From Bacteroidia bacterium (GTDB lineage Bacteria > Bacteroidota > Bacteroidia > Cytophagales > Cyclobacteriaceae): 36,082 nucleotides of DNA. Below the pieces are notes generated by a model. That model was given only the letters and a program-made list of their open reading frames with translations. It searched no databases and was not told the origin of the DNA. The stretch is from NCBI GenBank assembly GCA_030432655.1, contig JAUILA010000021.1:64001-100082 (forward strand), in the 5' to 3' direction. Both the position numbers and the translations under genes were made by a program. Of the stretch, positions 6,733-14,312 are shown one piece after another (position 1 is the first letter of the stretch; each line of letters starts with the position of its first letter).

Positions 6733-9396
6733 GTGAAACATACAGAAAAGACAACCAGAAGAATTAACTGGATACTGAGAATACTATTCATCAATCTGCT
6801 CCTCCTGGCCAGTTGCGAGGAGACTGATGAATTGCTTAATAATAACACTGATTTGCCTGACCTGAATACCCTCAACGGTGAATGGTTACGGGTAGATGGC
6901 AACAATGAATCTGCAAATGGAATGCGTGTATCTGTCTCAAACGGGACTGCCACGATCCTTGATCCTTCGGCAACCACATTGTCCGAAGGAGATATTAAGT
7001 GGAAGGATATTACTCCTTCTGAGGAAAATAAATTTGATCATCAGGAGCTAGGTTCAGACGGCAATTACTACGATGCCACAATTACGCTCATAAACAATGA
7101 CGAAATAGAGATTAACGTGGCTGCTGCTGGTGCCGGTAACGAGCAAAGATGGATCAGGGCATCATCCGATAACGAGTACGTGCAATTACAAGGCACCTGG
7201 ATCATTGTAACGGACGAGGGTACGGTGATCATTGAGGTTAAAGGAAGCTCGGGTATCGTAATTTATAGTTCGGACCCTGATTATTCGGAAGGAGATACAA
7301 TCTGGAAAGATATTCTCCTGTCAGGAACCGATGATTTTACGATCCTGTATCTGGGTTCAGACGGATCCTATTCCAATGGCTCAATCACTATTGTTGAAAT
7401 TAATCAGATAATTGTTGTGACTGGTTCCGGCGATACCCAGGAAGTTGACCGTGTGGATGATCCGGGAGATTTATCAAAGTTACAGGGAGAATGGACCCGC
7501 ATAGAAAGTAATAATCCATCTGCCGACTTTATGAAGGTTAATGTAATAAATGATCAGGCAACAATTATTGACAAGGCACAGAGCGGTTTTTCCAATGGAG
7601 ATATTAAATGGAAAGATATCACCAATACAGCCCCGGGAGTATACACGCACCTCGAACTTGGTTCCGATAACAATTATTATGAAGCAAGTATTGCATTGAG
7701 AAATGACAGCACCCTGGAAATAGCGGTTGGATCTACTGGCAGTGGAAATGTCCAGAAATGGGTGCGAAATCCGCCTGCCGTGACCGTGGTTCTTGATTGC
7801 CGGATATCGAGCCAAACGACGCTGGTAGACATCGGAGCTGGCGTTGACTACCTGGTTGAGTCCGGCTGTGTCGTTGATATTACGGCAGACCTTATTATTG
7901 AACCTGGTGTCGTCATCGAGTTCGAGGAGAATTCCGGATTAGGGATCTATGGAAATGGTACGATAAACGCAATTGGAACTCCCGATAAGGCCATAGAATT
8001 CAGAGGTACAAACAACGTCAAGGGTTTTTGGCGCGGCATTCATGTAGAGACAAATTCAATAAAAAATCGATTTGAGTATGTCACCCTAAGTGATGCTGGC
8101 TCTAATTATGTGTACTGCTGCAATGATCCTGCTTCAATTCTGATGAAAGGCGGACAGTTTGCCATGGAAAATACCACGATAGAAAATGGTGCCGGCCTGG
8201 GCGTTTACATAAGGGATGATACCCAAATTTCATCTTTTTCTTCCAATACAATTACCACGCACGATGATTATGCAATGAGTATTTCATTCGAAATTGCCGG
8301 ACAATTGGATGGTTTGAATTCTGATTTAAGCGGAAATGCGAAAGACTTTATTCTGATCAATAATTCAAGGGTGGATGAGGAAACATCTGTGAGTGCTACG
8401 AATATCCCACTGCTCGTTGATGATGTGATCGATATCACTGCAGGCATCACATTATTGGAGGGTGTCGAACTTGTGATGCGGGAGAATGCAGGCCTGGGCG
8501 TTTATGATGGTGGAAACCTAAACATTCAAGGTAGTTCCGGCAGCCCGGTGGTGATTCGTGGATTTGAACAAATAGCGGGATACTGGCGAGGCATCCATAT
8601 CGAAACAAAAAGTATCAATAATAAGATTAATTATGCAGAGATATCAGACGCCGGATCCAATTATGTTTATTGCTGCAATACCGTGGCTAGCCTGTTTTAC
8701 AAAGGGGGAAGCGGTTCAATAACTAACACCTTAATCAGTAATGGGGAGGAATATGGCATTTATGCTGATAAGAATGCGGAGTTCGATGATTTCTCAGGAA
8801 ATACAATTACCTCTCACGGTGAGTTTCCAATGTACATTGCGATGGAACGGGCAGGTGAACTTGATGGCACCGGTTCCGACTACTCCGGAAATGTCCAGGA
8901 TTATGTAGCGATCTTTATCTCGGATATTGATAACCCCATCACAATAAGTAAAACGAATGTACCCTACCTGATTGATGAAGGTGTGATCGACATTAAGGAA
9001 AGACTGGACATTTCACCAGGAACAGAAATTGTTTTTGCTGAAAATACAGGCTTTGGAGTTTATGATAATGGAATATTTAATGCCGTTGGTACAAATGATG
9101 ATAATATAATTTTCCGAGGCAAAGAGGATGTGGCGGGCTACTGGCGTGGCATCCATTCGGAAACAAACAGCGGAGATAATCAAATCGTCTACGGCAGTAT
9201 TTCAAACGCAGGTAGTAACTATGTCTATTGCTGTAATGATAATGCTGCTTTAATGTTAAAAGGTGGACAGTTCGAAGTATCAAATTCTGAAATAACTAAG
9301 AATTCAGGTTGTGGCATTCATGTAAATTCAAATGCTACTCTGACTGAATCCGGGAATACATTCAGCAATAACTCTGACGGAAATATATGTGATTGA
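6733..9396 (+). CDS. Large repeat lipoprotein: three Trp-rich units and three beta-helix modules
   Basis: The start is GTG at 6733, because the signal peptide (lipobox LLASC, Cys28) begins only a few residues later. The 887 residues fall into two repeat sets. Residues about 47-346 hold three units of roughly 100 residues, with GEW or GTW near the start, GDIKWKDI (WKDI in the second) in the middle and an LGSDxxY segment near the end. Residues about 354-885 hold three modules, each with GxWRGIHxET, then DAGSNYVYCCN (NAGSNYVYCCN in the third). The YCC tyrosines are at 461, 646 and 832, a period of 185-186 residues. Asn/Gly-rich turns and short hydrophobic strands suggest a right-handed parallel beta-helix. 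The lipobox predicts a lipid-anchored protein, possibly on the cell surface. Ligand or enzyme activity unknown. A strong terminator follows. Confidence 0.82.
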   Translation: MKHTEKTTRRINWILRILFINLLLLASCEETDELLNNNTDLPDLNTLNGEWLRVDGNNESANGMRVSVSNGTATILDPSATTLSEGDIKWKDITPSEENKFDHQELGSDGNYYDATITLINNDEIEINVAAAGAGNEQRWIRASSDNEYVQLQGTWIIVTDEGTVIIEVKGSSGIVIYSSDPDYSEGDTIWKDILLSGTDDFTILYLGSDGSYSNGSITIVEINQIIVVTGSGDTQEVDRVDDPGDLSKLQGEWTRIESNNPSADFMKVNVINDQATIIDKAQSGFSNGDIKWKDITNTAPGVYTHLELGSDNNYYEASIALRNDSTLEIAVGSTGSGNVQKWVRNPPAVTVVLDCRISSQTTLVDIGAGVDYLVESGCVVDITADLIIEPGVVIEFEENSGLGIYGNGTINAIGTPDKAIEFRGTNNVKGFWRGIHVETNSIKNRFEYVTLSDAGSNYVYCCNDPASILMKGGQFAMENTTIENGAGLGVYIRDDTQISSFSSNTITTHDDYAMSISFEIAGQLDGLNSDLSGNAKDFILINNSRVDEETSVSATNIPLLVDDVIDITAGITLLEGVELVMRENAGLGVYDGGNLNIQGSSGSPVVIRGFEQIAGYWRGIHIETKSINNKINYAEISDAGSNYVYCCNTVASLFYKGGSGSITNTLISNGEEYGIYADKNAEFDDFSGNTITSHGEFPMYIAMERAGELDGTGSDYSGNVQDYVAIFISDIDNPITISKTNVPYLIDEGVIDIKERLDISPGTEIVFAENTGFGVYDNGIFNAVGTNDDNIIFRGKEDVAGYWRGIHSETNSGDNQIVYGSISNAGSNYVYCCNDNAALMLKGGQFEVSNSEITKNSGCGIHVNSNATLTESGNTFSNNSDGNICD

Positions 9397-9423
9397 TTAG
9401 TTGGCTCGTATTTCACGACGAGG

Positions 9424-9462
9424 AAGAGCTGGCTCTCAAGTGGGGCCGGCTTTTCTTTGTTT
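9424..9462 (+). terminator. Rho-independent terminator after the repeat lipoprotein gene
   Basis: AAGAGCTGGC (9424-9433) pairs with GCCGGCTTTT (9445-9454) in a 10-base stem that includes two G-T pairs. The loop is 11 bases, and the stem runs into a T-rich tail (TTTTCTTTGTTTT). It sits 28 bases past the TGA of the lipoprotein gene. Confidence 0.75.
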
Positions 9463-9555
9463 TAAACTACAAAAACTTCTGCATGAGCTCATTTGTATTT
9501 TCGCTCCCTTCATCCTTGCAAGGTTATTATTGAAATAATACTTAATTTCCTCCTT

Positions 9556-10821
9556 ATGAATTATGAGGATCTCACCACGTTAGGGATTGCTTTTGGACTC
9601 GGCCTCCTGGTAGGTCTGCAGCGCCAGAAAACCAACCATGATATGGCTGGTGTGCGTACATTTACCCTGATCTCCCTGATGGGGACTATTTCCGGCTTCC
9701 TTACCCGGGATGCGGAGAATCCATTTATCCTGCCTGTCCTGGGACTTGCCCTGGCTGCCCTGCTGGTGATGGCCAATGTTATCAAACTCAAAAAGGAAGA
9801 TGAATCCGATATCGGACAGACGACCGAGGTGGCAGCTCTGCTGATGTTTGCTGTGGGGGCTTATCTGGTTCTCGGCAACCAGGTGCTGGCGATAGTAATA
9901 GGCGGGACCATGGCCATCCTTCTTTACGTCAAGGAACATCTGCACGATTTTATTGACCGCCTGGAGAATAAGGACCTGGCGGCTATTATGACGTTCGCGG
10001 GCATATCACTGGTCATTCTGCCCATTCTCCCGGACAAGACATTCGGGCCATATGACGTCTTGAACCCGAACAATATCTGGCTGATGGTCACCCTGATTGT
10101 CGGCATCAGTGTCGTGGGTTATTTTATTTACAAGTTTGCCGGGAAAAAAATCGGCATAATCTCCAACGGGGTGCTCGGCGGTCTGATCAGCAGTACTGCC
10201 ACAACAGTCAGCTATGCCCGCAAAACGGCCACGGCTGAAGGTATTAATAAACTGGCGGCGTTTGTCATCACCGCCGCTTCTGCTATTGCACTCGTAAGGG
10301 TCATTATTGAGGTCGCGGTTGTTATACCGGAGAATCTTCCGCTGATGATCCTGCCCCTGGCGGTGGAATTTGTAGTCATGGCTGCCTTGTGTGCTGGTCT
10401 GTTTTACCTGATCAATAAGGATGAAAAGGATGATGAGATGCCGGAACCCGATAATCCGGCCCAATTTAAAAGTGCCCTGATCTTCGGGCTCCTCTATGGG
10501 TTGATCCTGCTGGCTGTGGCATTTACCAAAGAAGAATTCGGCAATAGCGGACTTTATGTAGTTTCAATAATAAGTGGTCTGACGGATGTGGATGCCATCA
10601 CGCTTTCTCTTTCCCAATTGATCAAAGGAGGTTCACTGGAAGCGGATAGTGGCTGGCGGCTGATTCTCCTGGCTTCCCTGTCTAATCTTCTGTTTAAAGG
10701 AATTATGGCCGCTGTTCTTGGTACACGCCGCCTCATGAAATGGATAGCTATCTCATTCGGTATATCCATTTCGGTGGGATTGGCCATCATGTGGTTGTGG
10801 CCGGCAGAATGGCATTTGTGA
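9556..10821 (+). CDS. MgtC/SapB-type membrane protein with DUF4010 domain
   Basis: The ATG at 9556 gives 421 residues starting MNYEDLTTLGIAFGLGLLVGLQRQ. The ORF also extends upstream to a TTG at 9493, but this GLGLLVGLxR segment is the normal N-terminus of MgtC-like proteins. Residues 1 to about 135 form the MgtC-like helical region. Residues about 165-390 form a DUF4010 region with several more helices, including GVLGGLISSTATTVSYAR and SGLTDVDAITLSLSQL, both typical of the family. I count about 11-12 hydrophobic segments. It is an inner-membrane protein of unproven function, and transport is often suggested. The gene stands alone and converges on the HAD gene with 5 bases between stops. Confidence 0.85.
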   Translation: MNYEDLTTLGIAFGLGLLVGLQRQKTNHDMAGVRTFTLISLMGTISGFLTRDAENPFILPVLGLALAALLVMANVIKLKKEDESDIGQTTEVAALLMFAVGAYLVLGNQVLAIVIGGTMAILLYVKEHLHDFIDRLENKDLAAIMTFAGISLVILPILPDKTFGPYDVLNPNNIWLMVTLIVGISVVGYFIYKFAGKKIGIISNGVLGGLISSTATTVSYARKTATAEGINKLAAFVITAASAIALVRVIIEVAVVIPENLPLMILPLAVEFVVMAALCAGLFYLINKDEKDDEMPEPDNPAQFKSALIFGLLYGLILLAVAFTKEEFGNSGLYVVSIISGLTDVDAITLSLSQLIKGGSLEADSGWRLILLASLSNLLFKGIMAAVLGTRRLMKWIAISFGISISVGLAIMWLWPAEWHL

Positions 10822-10826
10822 TCAAA

Positions 10827-11423
10827 TTATACCCTGCTGAGTTTTCCATCTTCCACCAGAAAACCTTCATCGGCTTTCTCAAGGATCACCTCTTTGTCAT
10901 CCGAGTAGGCACGTATCAATTTAAAAGGCTGATCCTCATAATATTTTTGAAGACGGATCCACTTCTCCTCATCTTTGCAGGCCTTACCCTGAATTTCGTG
11001 CTTCCCATCTGAATACTTTGTCAGAGTGCCCAGCAAGGCCTTCACTGGTAAAAGGTCAAGTAATGGCCTGGTGTAAATTTCCAATCCACCGGTTATGATG
11101 AGCACATCGTATCCATTTTCAATTTCTTTGCTCATCCTGTATAGAAGTTCGCTGTTAAAATAAAAGGGATATTCAATGGACCAGTATTCCTCGGCGTATC
11201 GGGAAACAGTATCCGGATCGATATGATTCAGGTAGCTGAAAAAGTTCTCTTTGAATGTTGTGATATCAATGAGTCTCATTGAGCCCAGGATCTTTAAAAA
11301 TGCAATCTGAGCTATATTAAGCAGCCGCGAACCCTGCCTGAAAGACACAAATTTGAAAAATTCATCTTTTGAGGATTTGCGGTAAAGCGTTTTATTCAGA
11401 TCGTACACTACGACATTCTTCAT
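10827..11423 (-). CDS. HAD-superfamily protein with DxNxT motif I
   Basis: The preferred start (ATG at 11423) gives 198 residues beginning MKNVVVYDLNKTLY. An in-frame ATG at 11477 would add 18 residues. Haloacid dehalogenase motifs are in order: motif I with Asp8 and Thr12, motif II with Thr111 in LIITGG, Lys147 or Lys150 as the motif III lysine, and Asp175-Asp176 in AYSDDKE as motif IV. The helical insert between motifs I and II resembles the phosphoserine phosphatase-like (type IB) subfamily. The second Asp of motif I, usually the general acid/base, is Asn10 here, so normal phosphatase activity is doubtful. No signal peptide, so cytosolic. No partner gene is evident. Confidence 0.75.
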   Translation of the reverse strand: MKNVVVYDLNKTLYRKSSKDEFFKFVSFRQGSRLLNIAQIAFLKILGSMRLIDITTFKENFFSYLNHIDPDTVSRYAEEYWSIEYPFYFNSELLYRMSKEIENGYDVLIITGGLEIYTRPLLDLLPVKALLGTLTKYSDGKHEIQGKACKDEEKWIRLQKYYEDQPFKLIRAYSDDKEVILEKADEGFLVEDGKLSRV

Positions 11424-11739
11424 CCGGTGATGTATGAGATCATAAGCTGGTAACAATTGGGCCTGGCTGTAATTCATACAAAATCATACCAGATGCAATA
11501 ATGTGCCGCAGATATATTCTGATGCTGATAAAGTGAGGAAGATTCCCTACTGATTGGTGGTATTAAAGACACATCGGGAGCCTGAAACTATCATTCGATA
11601 ACTTTAGTCGCACTAAAAGTCTGGAACGGTCCAGGAAAACAGTATTCTGCTCAAAGACTCAGGCTTGAATCAATTTAAATTGCGAGCATCTACTCCATAT
11701 TTCGTATAATTATAAGGTGTAACCAAATAAGGATAAGGT

Positions 11740-12339
11740 TTGACTTTCTACAATAAGATTAAATGGGTCTTAGGTATACTTATAGTGTTTGTACTGATTT
11801 TTACAACCAACATGATTGACAGGTACAACTTTATGAAAGTAAAGGATTCAGTGGTCACCATATATGAGGACAGACTGATTGCAAATGATCTGATTTTTGA
11901 ATTATCCGGTTCAGTACAACAAAAGGAACTGGCCGTTGTGACAATGGACACCCTTTTTTTTCAGTCACGGAATTCGCTGATTAATGAAAGTATTGAAAAA
12001 CTGATTGCCAGATATGAGGCAACTAAATTAACTACTCGGGAAAGTCGGGTATTCGAACAATTAAAAGAGAATTTGGCCAGTTTGAAGCTTACGGAAGATG
12101 CTTTATCAGCATCGGATTTTTCAGAGAAGGAGGAATTACTGGAACAGATATCAATGGTCAGAGAGAATCTTAATGATTTATCGAAAATTCAGCTGAATGA
12201 AGGTGGCAGACAGATGTCCATCAGTAAACAGGCTCTGGACACAGTGGATTTATTTACAAAAATCGAGATTTACCTGCTGATTTTCCTGGCAATAGTTATT
12301 CAGATAATAATTATTTATAAACCGAAGGAAGCTAACTGA
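11740..12339 (+). CDS. Four-helix-bundle (MCP-sensor-like) membrane protein without signalling domain
   Basis: This 199-residue protein has a transmembrane helix at about 8-25, a roughly 145-residue helical, Glu/Leu/Ser-rich extracytoplasmic region and a second transmembrane helix at about 172-192, ending in YKPKEAN. This is the topology of the four-helix-bundle ligand domain of chemoreceptors and histidine kinases, but no HAMP, kinase or methyl-accepting part follows. The start is TTG at 11740, just after the purine-rich AAGGATAAGG. The next in-frame ATG falls at the end of TM1 and would lose it. The gene is flanked by a 262-base divergent region with no clear promoter. It may act as an accessory sensor, but its partner is unknown. 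Confidence 0.65.
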   Translation: MTFYNKIKWVLGILIVFVLIFTTNMIDRYNFMKVKDSVVTIYEDRLIANDLIFELSGSVQQKELAVVTMDTLFFQSRNSLINESIEKLIARYEATKLTTRESRVFEQLKENLASLKLTEDALSASDFSEKEELLEQISMVRENLNDLSKIQLNEGGRQMSISKQALDTVDLFTKIEIYLLIFLAIVIQIIIIYKPKEAN

Positions 12340-12353
12340 GCACCTGGAGACTT

Positions 12354-12387
12354 TTCAGCCGTTCACCGGCTCAAGCATATCGCTGAA
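12354..12387. terminator. Possible stem-loop between convergent genes
   Basis: TTCAGC (12354-12359) can pair with GCTGAA (12382-12387), and a competing smaller hairpin, AGCCG/CGGCT (12357-12361/12367-12371), lies inside. It sits between the stops of the four-helix-bundle gene and the GH105 gene. There is no strong T-tract on either side, so a terminator role is only possible. Confidence 0.3.
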
Positions 12388-12393
12388 GTTATC

Positions 12394-13458
12394 CTATTTC
12401 GCCATCCTGGCCTGGGCAAACCAGAGCAGCGGTGCCTGTCCGTGAAAATCACCGGAAACCGTTGGCCTGTCCAGGTAGTAATTCACATCTCTGCTCTGGC
12501 CGGTACCTACGCAGACATCCGAAATTTTTCCATTCTCCTGCAGGTAAGCCATTAATCCATTCCAGGCCTTATCACTGGCAGGTGCGTAAACAGACTCATC
12601 CAAAAGTTTATTGTTAAGTCCCGTCTGGATGGCATAACCGAACATGGCAGTAGAGGAGGTTTCCTTCCAGGCCGTATCTATATCGACGAGCTGGCGCCAC
12701 ATGCCATCCCCGGCCTGGTATTTTAGCAGGGATTCCATCATCTTTTTATAACCGGCCAGAATACGGTCATAGGCAGCATGATCTTCGTTTAACTCCGATA
12801 TTATGATGGTAAACCCGGCAGCCATCCAGCCGTTGCCCCGGCCCCAGTAAAATGGTGCGTTTTCACCATGGTAAAACAGACCATTGGGCTGCTGCAGCTT
12901 ATCAAGGTAGGCCGCGGCAACAAGAGCAGCCCGGTCCAGGTATTTCTGTTGTCCGGTCACCAGGTACGCCTGAACCTGCAGTGAACCAATCATCCATACA
13001 TCGTCAATCCAAAACCTGACCTGGGGTGACAATTCACCAGGTTCTACTCCATCCCATTGTCCGTCAGCCAGGCTAATTCCCTGATAATAGTAGGAGGAGT
13101 CGGCGCCGTGCATGAATAGTTCAAGGGGCAGAATACCATACACATTGACATCCACATGGTTTTCTGTATTACCAATGCTGTCGGCAATCCGGATAGCGTA
13201 TCGTTTCTGCAGTTTGTTTAGTGTTGCCTTGTCATTCTCCAGACCCGCAATCCGGGCTGCCCCGTAAGCTGCGCACACTTCGGCATAATGGATCGAATAT
13301 ACCTCTTCAGTGTCATAGATCATGTAATCTTCGCGGTTGAGCAGGTCTTCGATAACCATGTCAGCGACTTTTTCGGGAGAATGAACCGGCGTTTGAGAAT
13401 GAACTGGTTCCAGGGGAATCAAAAAGAAAAGGAGAAAGCTTATTCTGAAAAAAGGCAT
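12394..13458 (-). CDS. Exported GH105/GH88-type unsaturated glucuronyl or rhamnogalacturonyl hydrolase
   Basis: This 354-residue protein has a signal peptide (about 1-21) and the alpha/alpha-barrel signatures of the YteR/YesR family. RFWIDDVWMIGSLQ (148-161) contains the catalytic Asp (Asp152 or Asp153), and WGRGNGWMAAG is at 205-215. In these families the enzyme hydrates the 4,5-double bond of the unsaturated uronic acid left by polysaccharide lyases, releasing the terminal sugar. The signal peptide places it in the periplasm, where it would finish breakdown of pectin or similar glycans. No lyase gene lies next to it. GH105 is favoured over GH88 on overall motif pattern, but the exact substrate cannot be told. 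Confidence 0.82.
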   Translation of the reverse strand: MPFFRISFLLFFLIPLEPVHSQTPVHSPEKVADMVIEDLLNREDYMIYDTEEVYSIHYAEVCAAYGAARIAGLENDKATLNKLQKRYAIRIADSIGNTENHVDVNVYGILPLELFMHGADSSYYYQGISLADGQWDGVEPGELSPQVRFWIDDVWMIGSLQVQAYLVTGQQKYLDRAALVAAAYLDKLQQPNGLFYHGENAPFYWGRGNGWMAAGFTIIISELNEDHAAYDRILAGYKKMMESLLKYQAGDGMWRQLVDIDTAWKETSSTAMFGYAIQTGLNNKLLDESVYAPASDKAWNGLMAYLQENGKISDVCVGTGQSRDVNYYLDRPTVSGDFHGQAPLLWFAQARMAK

Positions 13459-13669
13459 ATGGGCTGAATGTTGATTTTAACTGAGGTAACTTCGATACCG
13501 GAAATAATTTAAGGGATATCGCCGTATAAACCGAGACCAGACAAAAAAACAGATGCGGAATGATAAAGAAAACAGGTTGGTTAAGAAATATTAGCAGATT
13601 TATTTATTTTGCGTGACCGGAAATGCAGCGTAGGGAACGTGAGAACTATAAGCTTAAATTATCCCACAC

Positions 13670-14158
13670 ATGAAGTACCTGTTATCCCTGATCATCCTTT
13701 TATGCATTTCTGCCTGTCAAAACAATTCTGTTACCCAAAATGAGCCCGGTAACCAGGGAGCGCCTGAGATTGATATACAGGCCGAACTGGCAAAAATTGA
13801 AGAGATGCGGTTATCTTTTCAGCAAACGGTCAGGGAAAAACGATATGGCGACCTCGGGAAGTTTGTTACGCCTGACATGATATCCGTAGGCCCGGGAAGC
13901 GAGGACTGGATTGCTTACCGGAAGCTGAGGGAAATCCATGGCAATAAATTCCGGTATGACAGCATTATTATGCGACCCACAGAAACGGTTATTGTTTCCG
14001 ATACGATGGCCTATGATTTCGGGGTCAGTTCGATGTTTTACACCGATGAGGAGGGCGTTGTACACGAACTGGAAGATACCTTCCTGGTCATCCTGAAGAA
14101 GACCGAAGACGGGGAATGGAAGCTTCACCGTGAACTGGCCTCTGCGCTGGTTCCGTAG
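13670..14158 (+). CDS. SnoaL/DUF4440-like lipoprotein
   Basis: This 162-residue protein has a lipoprotein signal (LLCISAC, lipidated Cys16). A single NTF2-like (SnoaL/DUF4440) cone fold probably spans residues about 35-160: a leading helix around EMRLSFQQTVREKRYGDLGKF, then strands, ending in a DTFLVILKK strand and a WKLHRELAS strand, typical of the family. Such domains bind small molecules or catalyse simple reactions, and no catalytic set can be assigned. It is divergent from the GH105 gene. The 211-base region between them holds no exact promoter box that I could find. Confidence 0.68.
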   Translation: MKYLLSLIILLCISACQNNSVTQNEPGNQGAPEIDIQAELAKIEEMRLSFQQTVREKRYGDLGKFVTPDMISVGPGSEDWIAYRKLREIHGNKFRYDSIIMRPTETVIVSDTMAYDFGVSSMFYTDEEGVVHELEDTFLVILKKTEDGEWKLHRELASALVP

Positions 14159-14211
14159 ATGGCAATAGAGGTTTGCTATTAGTCTTACACTTAGACTTTT
14201 ATCACTAAAAG

Positions 14212-14219
14212 TATCTTTG
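14212..14219 (+). promoter_or_regulatory. Possible Bacteroidota -7 promoter box upstream of the AsmA-like gene
   Basis: TATCTTTG matches the TAnnTTTG consensus of the main Bacteroidota sigma factor. The four bases 19 upstream (ACTT) are a poor match to the TTTG -33 box. It would give a leader of roughly 85 bases before the ATG at 14313. Confidence 0.35.
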
Positions 14220-14312
14220 TGTGAATCGTAGCAGACATGTATTGTGGATATTCAACTATTTATATAACTTCCAGATAATCAGATGTGTTAGTAGTTGTGA
14301 ATTCTGCAGGTC

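Noticed and set aside
7900-9300. Possible tandem DNA repeat or CRISPR-like array in the repeat lipoprotein gene
   Set aside because: The roughly 557-base periodicity is at protein level, in frame, and the DNA copies have diverged. There are no short identical repeats with unique spacers.
11711-11725. E. coli-like TATAAT box before the four-helix-bundle gene
   Set aside because: The main sigma factor of Bacteroidota uses TAnnTTTG instead, and the region is A/T-rich enough to give TATAAT by chance.
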